This document shows, piece after piece, positions 49,001 to 58,706 of a stretch of DNA of 64,000 nucleotides. The stretch covers positions 39,434,001 to 39,498,000 of the forward strand of contig OU612065.1 in NCBI GenBank assembly GCA_914767715.1, read 5' to 3'. Source of the DNA: Membranipora membranacea (lineage: Eukaryota; Bryozoa; Gymnolaemata; Cheilostomatida; Membraniporidae). A model generated the notes under the pieces. That model was not told where the DNA came from and did not search any database. It saw nothing but the letters and a program-made list of their open reading frames with translations. How positions within the stretch are numbered: position 1 is the stretch's first letter; the number at the start of each line of letters is the position of its first letter. Position numbers and translations under genes: made by a program.

Positions 49001-51186
49001 GAGCAAAATCTAATGGTTGACATTATATGATAGATTTATTCATCCGGAATCGATCTACGAATTAGAGTTTTGGGGCCATGCAAGTGATAGCCAGCTACGA
49101 ATCTACAAAAAATGCTCTGCGTGTCATCAAGGAAAATAGACCACATTTCTAATAATTTTGAAAAACTAAAAACTCATGCCATTACAAATGCTTTTTGAAT
49201 ACAGAATTTTGAAACTTTCATTAAAATCATACTCAATTCAAAATGTTTTAAATATGATAACAAACCATGAATACAACACTTGATAGAACAAACTTAAATT
49301 CATTAAAACCAATAACAAGCGGTCCTTGTTAAGCAGTGGCATAGCCTTGTTTAACGAATACCTTTTGGGAAGTTGGGCAGGGCAAGGATGCAATCTCGCA
49401 GTAAGGCTCGCAGTGAGGCTCGCAGTTAGGCTCGCAGTGAGGCTCGCAGTGAGGCTCGCAGTGAGGCTCGCAGTGAGGCTCGCAGTGAGGCTCGCAGTGA
49501 GGCTCGCAGTAAGGCTCGCAGTAAGGCTCGCAGTAAGGCTCGCAGTAAGGCTCGCGGTAAGGCTCGCGGTAAGGCTCGCGGTAAGGCTCGCGGTTAGGCT
49601 CGCGGTTAGGCTCGCGGTGAGGCTCGCGGTGAGGCTCGCGGTGAGGCTCGCGGTGAGGCTCGCGGTGAGGCTCGCGGTGAGGCTCGCGGTGAGGCTCGCG
49701 GTGAGGCTCGCGGTGAGGCTCGCGGTGAGGCTCGCGGTGAGGCTCGCGGTGAGGCTCGCGGTGAGGCTCGCGGTGAGGCTCGCGGTGAGGCTCGCGGTAA
49801 GGCTCGCGGTAAGGCTCGCGGTAAGGCTCGCGGTAAGGCTCGCGGTAAGGCTCGCGGTAAGGCTCGCGGTAAGGCTCGCGGTAAGGCTCGCGGTAAGGCT
49901 CGCGGTAAGGCTCGCGGTAAGGCTCGCGGTAAGGCTCGCGGTAAGGCTCGCGGTAAGGCTCGCGGTAAGGCTCGCGGTAAGGCTCGCGGTAAGGCTCGCA
50001 GTAAGGCTCGCAGTAAGGCTCGCAGTAAGGCTCGCAGTAAGGCTCGCAGTAAGGCTCGCAGTAAGGCTCGCAGTAAGGCTCGCAGTAAGGCTCGCAGTAA
50101 GGCTCGCAGTAAGGCTCGCAGTAAGGCTCGCAGGGTGTCTCTGGTCAAGTGGTGCATAGAGGGTAAGGTGGGCACTAAGTGGAAAACATATCAGAAAAGT
50201 TTATACCTGTCGCGATTAAAAAGAAAAACTCAACATTGTAATATGATGCCAAATGCCTTGGTATGATAATGAAAGCTATAAACAAGATATATAAAAGTAT
50301 ACAGCACAAAGGTAATCATTATGAGTGTCAATGACCTTGCCTCAGATGTTTGTGTAGGTTAAATAAAATTTGTAACTTTTTCAGTGTCTTGGCAATTGGC
50401 TGCAATTTCAGCAACACACACTAGCCTTCAGTACACATGGGGCCAAACAAACCCCAGAGATCATCGAAATTTAAACGTAGAAACTTCGAGAGAAGGGGAT
50501 GGCTCTAACCAGCTGTGCCACCTCCACTAATATTAATAACAAAAAAAATTCAGCGTGCCTTGATCTCCTTTGGTTACATATAAAGCATCGGTATTTTGGA
50601 TATGGTATGCTCTCCCAAATGGTATTATTTACCAATCCGGCGTTATATCCACTGGTATTTTGTCATAACCGGCTTTTTGTACAACTGGTATTTTGGCATT
50701 GGTATAGTGTGCAGTGGCGTTATCACCTATGGCATTATGGCCATGGCATTGTGGCAATGGCATTATGTCACAGAATCTACAGTGACTGCCTCAATGGGGA
50801 CTTGTTTCCTTCACTTCGACCATTGAGAAGATATTACCATGTTTTATTCTCACAGAGTTTCAAACCAAAGAATCATTCCTCCTCATGATGACTGGCCTGT
50901 CGCACCCAGAAGGCATCATTTTTTTTCTGCTTGCTTTAGTAGAGAACTTATAAATATGTTTGTGCTTACAGTCAATGAAATAAGCAACACAGAAGTTACA
51001 GTAGCCACAACACTTGAGGGACTGAGTAAACATGCAGCTTTATGTGGAGTGAGAGTTGGGGTACCTTCACAAATACCCGATACAATAACATGTTCCTTCA
51101 CATTGTTTGGACGCTTTGTCAAAACTTACACACCGGGTACAGGGGGTCATTTTTGTGTATTAGAAATTGAAGTGTTTAGTCTGTAA
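46009..51186 (+). CDS. Secreted protein with PAN-like and F5/8C (fucolectin-type) domains
   Basis: Five exons: 46009-46074, 46337-46628, 47010-47116, 47511-47586 and 50945-51186 (stop TAA). Phases 0, 1, 0 and 1 agree at every junction, giving about 260 residues. Exon 1 is a signal peptide (IILAQLIMILSLMTTQCQ). Exon 2 is Cys-rich (NQCEKLL, SSTAEIRLNAQTKSQCISKC, ESCMKV, SDCFIS), resembling a PAN/apple fold. Exons 2-5 give NIASGKSIADHSPVYEAY, FYAVDGLAN, ITIDLGAVYTVNYVKIWNQ and a closing FGRFVKTYTPG with HFCVLEIEVF. These are the landmarks of F5/8C and fucolectin (FTP) domains, which bind glycans on cells or matrix. The last acceptor was chosen at 50944 because it follows a strong pyrimidine tract and restores RQLINMFVLTVNE; an acceptor near 50865 would add about 26 unusual residues. 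The ligand is unknown. Confidence 0.82.
47813..48177 (+). repeat. Left arm of a long inverted repeat (interspersed element copy)
   Basis: This 365-bp sequence recurs in reverse complement at 50443-50770. It holds degenerate ATAATGCCAT and AAATACCAGT motifs. Near 48083 it has GGTGGCTCAGCTG, followed about 55 bases later by GCGTTCAATTTCG. These resemble, weakly, the A and B boxes of tRNA-derived SINEs, although shared sequence extends 270 bases upstream of the A-like box. Confidence 0.85.
48282..49330 (+). pseudogene. Decayed non-LTR retrotransposon reverse transcriptase
   Basis: RT motifs survive in several frames. KRSTTDSINIIMEQL then QGLFLDLSNAFDT corresponds to the RT block with the first catalytic Asp. 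LNRNQFVLV and QGLVLGPVLFLIHI correspond to the PQGSVLGPLLF block. DTVTDDTNIF replaces the YADDT catalytic block, and ISEWCCTNHLVINYEKT to the downstream helix. Frame breaks and stops separate them (for example after 48482). The part up to about 49330 resembles the C-terminal region of CR1/Jockey-type elements. Non-functional. Confidence 0.8.
49395..50133. repeat. 12-bp CpG-rich minisatellite, about 61 copies
   Basis: The unit is GGCTCGCRGTRA, with one CpG or more per unit in an otherwise AT-rich region. Variants are grouped: CAGTGA and CAGTAA, then CGGTAA and CGGTTA, a long CGGTGA block, a long CGGTAA block, and a final CAGTAA block. Because the unit is a multiple of three, long open frames run through both strands; these are not genes. 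It lies in the last intron of the F5/8C-type gene. Confidence 0.95.
50443..50770 (-). repeat. Right arm of the long inverted repeat
   Basis: The reverse complement matches 47813-48177 over nearly its whole length, including GCACACT..ACCAATGCCAAAA, ATACCAGTGGATATAAC and TCTGGGGTTTGTT. The 8-mer ACAGTGAC occurs just outside both arms (47758-47765 and 50779-50786), possibly by chance. Confidence 0.85.
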
Positions 51187-51467
51187 CTGTAATTTGTTAC
51201 TATATCATTGATATCTTTGATGACTTGGCCAGCTGCAAGGCTTTTGCCATATTTTCACTCTGAAGTTCATCAGTCAAGTGTTTTCCCTCTGTGGCTAAGG
51301 GGACATAACTTACATTGTGAGGGACCCTGTGAGTATCTCTTGACACTTATGTGCGTGGAAAAGTGTAACAATTGACTATTGCTTTGTTTCCTTTACATAC
51401 CTTTTCTATATGTATCCACAAAACTTCAGTTTTGTGTTTATGCTAAATGCATGTGTATATAAATAAA
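51187..51467 (+). other. 3' UTR and poly(A) signal of the F5/8C-type gene
   Basis: AT-rich, non-coding. AATAAA occurs at 51462-51467, 276 bases after the stop. A second AATAAA lies near 51633. Confidence 0.6.
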
Positions 51468-51810
51468 CCCATATCCAGTGTCTCATCTCACTTTTTTTTA
51501 AGTGTTTTGGAAAAAAATAGAAGAAACTGTTGAATCACAACCCTGTGTTCTACCACATATATGTGTAGTATAACCAGTTGAGGGTGTGCGTATTATATTT
51601 TATTTGTCTGATATGTGCCATGAAAGCTTGGAATCAATAAAAAATTAAACACCATCCCACTTTACCCATCTATCTCCAATTTTAGGCCCAGGTTTAAATT
51701 CCGGTAAGGCCGCATTAAAAAAAAGCCAGGAGGAGCATGGGGAGGACCCTTTATTTTTTTATTATACTTATATAAATACATCACAATTTTAACATGTTTG
51801 TTGCGCTACA

Positions 51811-51849
51811 TACTATATACTATATACTATATACTATATACTATATACT
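51811..51849. repeat. 7-bp TACTATA tandem repeat
   Basis: Five to six copies of TACTATA about 55 bases upstream of the ATG at 51906. Confidence 0.85.
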
Positions 51850-51905
51850 TATAATGACATCACCAATTGGCCATCCATCATAAACTCAATCTATAACCTG
51901 AGTGT

Positions 51906-52574
51906 ATGTCATCCATACCCCTGAAGTTTTTTGTGGAATTTATGATCGCGGCATTTCTTGTCTTATCTATTGAGAAAGCGCTAGCCCAGTGCGACAAAGC
52001 AATAACTGGCAAAACCAAAAAAATAAAGTTAGGACCACTTCTTGATTTTGCAGGTCATCTCACATATCCTGACAGAAAGTTTAACACAAAGTCAAATTAC
52101 AGGTGGCTAATCATTTGAACAATTAAATTGAATTTAATTAAAAAGTCTCCCATTGTATCATTTGTCCGATTTGGACACAAAAGGCCAATATCTCTCTCAG
52201 TTCGAAGAAAGCCAGTGAATCCTTCGTTCAGCAGGGGGGTGGGGGGCAGTGAAAGGTCATCTATTCAGGATATTGTGGTGGAATGACAATCTGGAAATAA
52301 TATTATGTATTGATTGTGGCAGCAGCTGACACACATAGGATTGAGTAACTGAATACTAGAGCTGCACAACAGAATGCAACACATGTGTTCCAACAATAAA
52401 CTTGCTCTCAGGGGAGTCTATTCATTCCATATGCTGTCATTTTTTAATTTTTAGATTGAATTGGAAAAATTATGACCATAAGCAGTTTTACAAATATCCT
52501 TACTCCACGACCCTTGTCCCCATGACTTTGATCAGTATAATCAATTATTCAGTACAGACAGCAGCTGAAAGAAG
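51906..52574 (+). CDS. Two exons of an unrecognised, probably secreted protein (3' end not found)
   Basis: Exon 1, 51906-52102, has an ATG and a signal-peptide-like start (FVEFMIAAFLVLSIEKALAQ, probable cleavage after ALA). It continues with a Lys-rich segment and ends at TACAG/GTGGCT in phase 2. Exon 2, 52455-52574, has acceptor TTTTTAG, 120 open bases (LNWKNYDHKQFYKY, YSTTLVPMTLISI) and donor GTAAGT in phase 2. Phase and open frame agree across the junction. I recognise no domain. No in-phase continuation was found; a rearranged repeat region begins 115 bases downstream. The signal-peptide exon is more reliable than the gene as a whole. Confidence 0.45.
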
Positions 52575-52689
52575 GTAAGTGCAGACCATTTATGCTTACC
52601 AGTTCATTGGAAATATACTGAGCCAAACCAATAATGATAGACTTGTTGCTGTGGAGCATAAAAGTAGGATTCTTTGATGTCCATTAAGA

Positions 52690-53329
52690 GACCGATAGGA
52701 AGGTCAAAGAAGCCAGCAGAATGTCTAGGATTCTATTTTACAGCTTCTAGTTATCCAGGTTTCAACTCTCACTTAGTATGCAGCTAAGCCAACCTCAATA
52801 TACTATTGGTCTCTGCTCCCAACTTTGAACAGTGTGGCTACAACAACTGAACTAGATTAGTTCAGTGCTACAGTTGAATAAAAATTTTAATACTTCCACG
52901 TTAAATTTGTTGGTCTCAAAAATCTTTGAGCGCTGTGAGACCAAGTAAAAATATCCAATACAAAACAAAGAAACCATACAATGTAAATCACTGTAATACT
53001 CTATGCTGGAAAATACCCATGCTATATTTATTTATTTATCGTAAGGCAAAGGAAGATTTATCTGTTCATAAACTGGATGTAATTTGTAATTACTGTCTTA
53101 TGTCATTGTCTGTAAGGGGGAGGGGGTGAATGAGGAGAAATCTATTCGGTAAGAAATAATGGTGGGTGAATGCACAGAGAAGGGAAAGAGGCAACTATTA
53201 TGTCTGCTACCAATCAAACCAAACAACACTCATGGATAGAAGTAATCAGCGATGTTTCACCAAAAACATCTGTATGGATTTGTCATAGTCAGTCATTCAT
53301 GTTAAATTCCAATTTCAGGTGAGTAGCAT
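52690..53329 (+). repeat. Duplicated segment, left part of copy 1 ('arm 1')
   Basis: Reads AGACCGATAGGAAGGTCAAA at its start and TTTCAGGTGAGTAGCAT at its end. The whole segment recurs as reverse complement at 55714-56260. It is continuous with the next segment through AGTAGCAT (53322-53329) with no insertion, so it represents the intact ancestral junction. Confidence 0.88.
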
Positions 53330-54514
53330 CCAAATTATGTTACAAACCAACTTGCGAACAAGACAAGTTGTAACAAATTTCTGTTTGACATGCTCCCTGA
53401 TCATAATGTCCATGACATAAACAACGAAGAGTTGTCACATATTTTGTATTGAATAGATAACTCAAAGATGTATTTTGCCTGCTCTGAAAGATTGAATTTT
53501 CATTGTACTTGTATTGTTGTTATTATGTTGTCTATTAAAATAAGACATTCATCAACTTTATTTGCTGATCATAATTATGGGAAGATCTCAACAATGAGCC
53601 AACAAGTGATCATAAAGTGGAGTCAAGCTCTAATAATTAACCAGGGGGGTCTTTCAATTAGAAAGAGTGATCCTTTACTAAAGCAAGTTATCACTATCAC
53701 ATCACTATCACATCGCTCAAAATTATCACTCACTTGGTGTTTCAATTAGAGAAAATCACTCCCAAATCGCTCACTCAGAATGTATATAGTTCCATCAAGT
53801 GACTGAGCGATCTGAAAGCGAGACCCCTAGCAGGTATTGCTCACTCAGTGAGTGAGCGATAATATTGCGATTTTGGCTGTTTCTAATTGAAAGACCCCCC
53901 AGTCAGCTTCTTCTATGCAGTCATGACTTACAGCATTAATGTTCCAGCTTGCAAAGAAAAAAGACCGCTGACTCCCTGTATAAATAATATCCTGAGTTTG
54001 CAACATACAGATAATGATTCAGGAGCTGATAGGTAGTCAAGTCTTTCGGAATGCTCAATTTCAAAGATTGTATCAAAATGGTTGGTTGGTCATGATAGAT
54101 CTGAGTTATGAAGCAGTTTTGTGACGCTATATATAACATCTAAATCAAGCAAAAGCAACCTTTAACCATAACCAAACAGAAACATCAAATCAAATGAACA
54201 AACTAGGCCAGCTTCCCACATGATAGAGCAAAGATCAAAATCCCTTACAATATTTGCCGCATTGATATATGCCTTCCACTCACTCCTTCATAACTTATCT
54301 AAAATGACATTAGCTTTTCTCGCTGCCATAAAATTATCATAAATTAGTTTGCTTTTTTGTGCAATCATCTATAGTATGGTTTTACCTGAACGACTGGTAA
54401 AAAATATACGGGACTTACTTTGTGGTTTAAGTATAATAATTGGTTGGCCTGAGAGCTACTTATGAGGAATCACAAGTGAAAATTTTATGAGTTAAAGCCG
54501 AGATGTGGCAGCGG
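53330..54514 (+). repeat. Duplicated segment, right part of copy 1 ('R1')
   Basis: Matches 62910 to about 63880 in direct orientation: CCAAATTATGTTACA, CAAATTTCTGTTTGA, TGAATAGATAACTCAAAGAT, GGTTGGTCATG and further blocks. A 255-bp MITE at 53645-53899 interrupts it and is absent from the other copy. It ends in GGCAGCGG (54507-54514) against a hAT-type element. No coding role is seen. Confidence 0.88.
53645..53899. mobile_element. 255-bp MITE with GGGGGTCTTTC termini and 3-bp TSD
   Basis: Terminal inverted repeats GGGGGTCTTTCAATTAGAAA and complement. It is flanked by CAG (53642-53644) and CAG (53900-53902). The paralogous empty site near 63220 reads AACCAGCCAGCTTT, which supports insertion with duplication of CAG. 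The interior is rich in TCACTCA/TGAGTGA motifs and non-coding. Confidence 0.9.
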
Positions 54515-55713
54515 CATGGGCGTCAGAAGGGGTGCTCAGGGTGCTCAAGTGAGCACCCCCTGGGAGGTTTAAATTTTTTTATTTTTTTTAACAATTAGAG
54601 TTGTTTATCCTTGTCAGTGTCAGAGGAACTCCTTGTAGCCAATAACCGGGCCAATCATTTTGCCCTGTTGTTGTTGTTGCCCAATCAACATATATTCTTA
54701 ATATTTCATCAGATCAATTATCTACATATATCAAACTTTTATAAAAAAAAGTTGCGTGGGAGAGGAAGATGTGTGAGCATAGTGTAGTTACTGGCAGCTT
54801 TTGCAGATCCCTATGACTATGACCCAATCACCCAAGGCCTATAAAATAGCACTGACCCACTAGTGACCAGGAAGTCCATGTGTGAAACCAGGGGGAGGGG
54901 GTGGCTTCCACATTCCCTGGTGAAACACTAGTCCAGTCCCACCCAGTCCTCAACTAACTTGACTCAACTTCCACATATAATAATAACATAGGGAAGTCTA
55001 AGTCTAATGTAAACCAATGCTAGTGAGTTCATGGTCTTGGTGTAGCACTGTAAGTCACATAAAAAGTGCTACTCAACTCACTATCACGCACGCTGAGGAG
55101 GCTAAATAACTATCTCAGGCGAACACAGACATCCCAAAGGCTCAATTCTCTGGCCCTCATTAACATCCACTGCTCTGATGAGGTAGACGTGGGCCAGGTA
55201 ATCAATTCCTTTTCCAGGCCACACAGCAGAAAACTGGAGCTGGGTACGATTGTACCATTCTGCAACGTCAATGACTAATAATCAATCAAATAAGGCCTAA
55301 TAAATAATGGTCTTGCAGGTGCAAGAATGCTGTATGTATTTACTGGTAGTTCACTAAGTACTCTTTGGTCTGTTTTTAATCCAACCATTTTTTAAATTTG
55401 TTCACGAATAAACTATCTAACTAGGCTACTACCAGGGAGCTCAGTATTTTCTTTTATCGCTAGAACTTTCAATCAGGGCCCGGGCAAGAGGCTGTTGCTG
55501 TTAGATATTTTTGGTATCATGCTTGGTGTTGCTTATCCATAAAAGTTGGCTGGTATGTACCAGAATGTCTATTTTTTGGTCTCGAATTTCAAAAAATTTC
55601 CGTCGGCGGGAGGGCGCGTGGGCTCCCCTCCCGCACCCACCCCGCTTACAGATGCCACTACCTACTCCACAGTTAAAAGGAGCACCCCTTGGTAAATCCT
55701 TCTGACGCCCATG
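54515..55713 (+). mobile_element. hAT-type transposon remnant A (1.2 kb)
   Basis: Ends CATGGGCGTCAGAAGG and its complement. Outer parts match the 291-bp element at 62611-62901 in reverse orientation; about 900 bases of interior are present here but missing there. The interior carries the C-terminal end of a hAT transposase. Flanking 8-mers do not match each other: GGCAGCGG at the left, ATGTTACT at the right. Confidence 0.85.
55066..55278 (+). pseudogene. hAT transposase C-terminal dimerisation fragment
   Basis: An open frame of 70 codons reads SLSRTLRRLNNYLRRTQ, SQRLNSLALINIH and DEVDVGQVINSFSRPHSRKL. This follows the dimerisation motif of hAT transposases: a Ser-x-Leu-Arg-Arg-Leu helix, a Thr-x-x-x-Arg-Leu-x-x-Leu-Ala-Leu-x-x-Ile-His strand, and Asp-x-x-x-Val-Ile. 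The DNA-binding and catalytic parts are absent, so it is a truncated remnant inside element A. Confidence 0.82.
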
Positions 55714-56260
55714 ATGTTACTCACCTAAAATTGGAATCTAACATGTATGACTGACTATGACAAATCCATACAGATGTTTTTGGTGAAACATCGCTGATTA
55801 CTTCTATCTATGAGTGTTGTTTGGTTTGATTGGTAGCAGACATAATAGTTGCCTCTTTCCCTTCTCTGTGCATTCACCCACCATTATTTCTTACCGAATA
55901 GATTTAGGTGAGTAAGTGTGTTTTCAATTCTCCTCATTCCCCCCCCCCCCCCCCCAGCATAGAGTATTACAGTGATCTACATTATATGGTTTCTTTGTTT
56001 TGTATTGGATATTTTTACTTGGTCTCACAGCGCTCAAAGATTTTGAGACCAACAAATTTGACGTGTAAATATAAACATTTTTATTCAACTGTAGCACTGA
56101 ACTAATCTAGTTGAGTTGTTGTAGCCACACTGTTCAAAGTCAGGATCAGAGACAAATAGTATGTTGAGGTTGGCTTAGCTGCATACTAAGTGAGAGTTAA
56201 AACCTGTATAACTAGAAGCTGTAAGTAAGTAGCTGGTTTCTTTGACCTTCCTATCGGTCT
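55714..56260 (-). repeat. Duplicated segment, left part of copy 2, inverted ('arm 2')
   Basis: Reverse complement of 52690-53329, ending against element A at ATGTTACT (55714-55721), the complement of AGTAACAT. A poly-C run of about 18 near 55940 replaces the AGGGGGAGGGGG tract of arm 1. Confidence 0.88.
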
Positions 56261-58668
56261 TAAATCCTTAAATCAACAGTCATCACTGCGTTTCATACCC
56301 ATGTTGGACAATTCTGTTCAATTCTAGAATTGTTCGAAACTGACCCATATATCATTACCCAACCAGCAATCATTATTGTGTAATTAACCCTGCCTGCTGA
56401 ATAAATTACATTCATTATTGCCATTGTATAGTTATAGTATAAGCCTTTACAGTTCTAGTCAATATTATATGATTGGATTGACATTGAATTCAATGAGTTT
56501 GTATTTAGATGACCAGGCACGATCTGCTGTAATGAAAAGATATTGCTGTGCAACGTAACATCAAAGTCTGAAGAGTGAGGGGGCGGGAAGTTGTAACCTT
56601 TGTAACAGTCATCACCTTTCATGTATCAGGTCATGATAGTGACCGTTCTGGCTGTCACTAGAAATGCCATATAATAATAACCATTTCTTATTCACTTCCA
56701 GTGGCAGAAATAATGACATTTTATTGACATTTATTACAATAACAATGACCAAATAATTGGCTGTGTCCTGGTGGGTGTGATTACGCTTTGCCGATTACGC
56801 TTTGCCGTCTTGATGACTGTGAGCCAATTAATTGACGCTTTGCCATTACCTAATTTTTGCAATTCATTGATATCATATGATGTCCTGTTTTTACATCTTT
56901 TTGGTAGTACTATAGAAGAGATAGTTTTTACTCAGTTTAGGGTGTGTTGTTTGAGAGAGCAATATAGATGCTGGTGTGCGATTAAAAGTCTCGTCAATTC
57001 GCCCTAGTAACCGCTCAGTGTGCGGCATAGAGGTTTAGTGCCGTCACACCTTTTATGCAAACTACTAGATAATTGTCCAAATTCCATTTGTATACTTTGA
57101 TCAAACTGTTTCACCAAACTCTGCTTCAAAGCTCATCAATGTACAGAGTTACTATGCCAATAATGAGATTGCCTCGCTAAAAATCCTTAAATTCTCTGGC
57201 GCCCTTATTCTCCAGTATTTGCAACAATGTTTCATTGATTTTCCGCGCTTCTTGGTCAACTTCAAGAGTTGAGCCAGCGTTATAATATGATAATCTGTGT
57301 GTTTACCCACAGGGTTGTCCATTTTTAAATCTACTGGTACCTTATAAGTTCTGTGAAGGTTGCCTATGAATGCCAGTGTAAACAAAAATTAACAGTCTGA
57401 CTGGCTTATCTTAATCATGACTTCATGGGTAAATAACTTGGATACCAACAATACATCCAATTATGCTTGGCTAAGATGTTGATGTCAAGTGAAAGGTAAA
57501 CAATTGGCAAATAGACACTGTGAGAATCTTGTTCAAATTCAAGAAGCTAATCTTATTGAAAGTGATCAGGCAGATTAAACTGTACCTTGTAGCCATTAAA
57601 TGCATGCATCAAAGAGTTTGGTATGTTAAAAGTTCTATCAACCTGGAATTCCAATAATTTCAACAAATTCCTGCCTAAGGAAGCCCCACACTGTAATTTA
57701 TTCTGTTATATACCAGGCCGGTAGCTTAGACAGGCGGTTGGGTTGCCAGATTAGGGGCTTGCAGGGCCATTACAGCAGTTAAGATTTAAAGCGATAAATT
57801 ATTTCCTGGACAGCCTTTAAGCAGATAATCTTTAAAAGCTCTCAGATTATTATTAGTGGCTGCATTGATAAATTTAGAATTGCAGTGACCACCAGACATT
57901 CTGAACAAACAGTTCTATTGTGTCATTGAATGATAGGCCTGTTTGATTTACTCTTGCTTCTCTCTACCCATATACCATAAAATTCAGAGCTTACTCCATG
58001 CCCAGAGTATCTTCAGCCAAGAAACAGCTGATGAAAGCCATTCACGCTAAAAAATCCCGAGGAGCGTAGATTGAGACTATACCAATAATCAGTACTAATA
58101 CTACATGCTATGACACCAAGTATGTGTTTTTTTTAGCATCAGCAAGCATATTTTCACTAATATTTTTGTCAATCATTTGTTCTGTGGATAATATGGCCTC
58201 ATTCTCATCACTTCTCTTCACTTAGGCATGTAGGATGTTTTATACAAAGTTGATCCTCGCTCAACCAGTTAGCGATTTTGTACTTTTTATTAGTAGCAAA
58301 GTTTTGTAATAATTCCGCTAGAATAGTTTGGCTGATGTATTCTAAATATGCAATTGCTGCCAGCATTGACAGATTGGACAAAAGATAATGTAGGGTACAG
58401 TACGACCTAGTAGATTTGAACATCAGGATTTCGTCGGCTTATCATTACAATACCCGGAGTGTTCTGTGCTATGAAATATTGTCAGTGGAAAACTTTTTAC
58501 ACATAATCTCTTTAACAATATCTTCTCGTGGAGGGATGAGTATTTGCTTGGTTTCTAGAAGGGTGGGATGAAGGGAGTATCACAAGCTTTCATGCAACAA
58601 TTTGGCACCAATCACTCTCAACTCAAATGACTGCTTTCCAGTTACATCATGATGAAACAAAAAGAAAA
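56261..58668. other. No gene seen
   Basis: AT-rich sequence with random-looking frames. A short direct repeat (GATTACGCTTTGCCG, about 56780-56805) is present. If the proposed inversion is right, this interval is reversed relative to its ancestral orientation. Confidence 0.4.
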
Positions 58669-58706
58669 GATTATGGCGGTTTTGGTCGACCAAAACCACC
58701 ATAATC
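58669..58706. repeat. 38-bp near-perfect palindrome
   Basis: GATTATGGCGGTTTTGG and TCGA lead into the complement, with one mismatched pair (GGCGG against CCACC). A partial third copy of GGCGGTTTTGGTCAACC follows at about 58740. No target-site duplication is visible. Confidence 0.85.

Noticed and set aside
49326-50159. Long open frame of Ala-Val-Arg-Leu repeats (and Ala-Leu-Pro-Arg on the other strand)
   Set aside because: Produced by a 12-bp minisatellite whose unit is a multiple of three and lacks stops. It is open on both strands and lies in an intron.
50847-50944. Extension of the last F5/8C-type exon back to an acceptor near 50865
   Set aside because: It would keep frame but insert about 26 residues that break the domain between the NQSYR and NMFVLTV strands. 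The acceptor at 50944 follows a stronger pyrimidine tract.
52690-56260. Foldback transposon with 550-640 bp inverted ends
   Set aside because: The right part of the same duplicated unit is found in direct orientation at 62902, and the flanks of the two hAT elements fit an inversion better.
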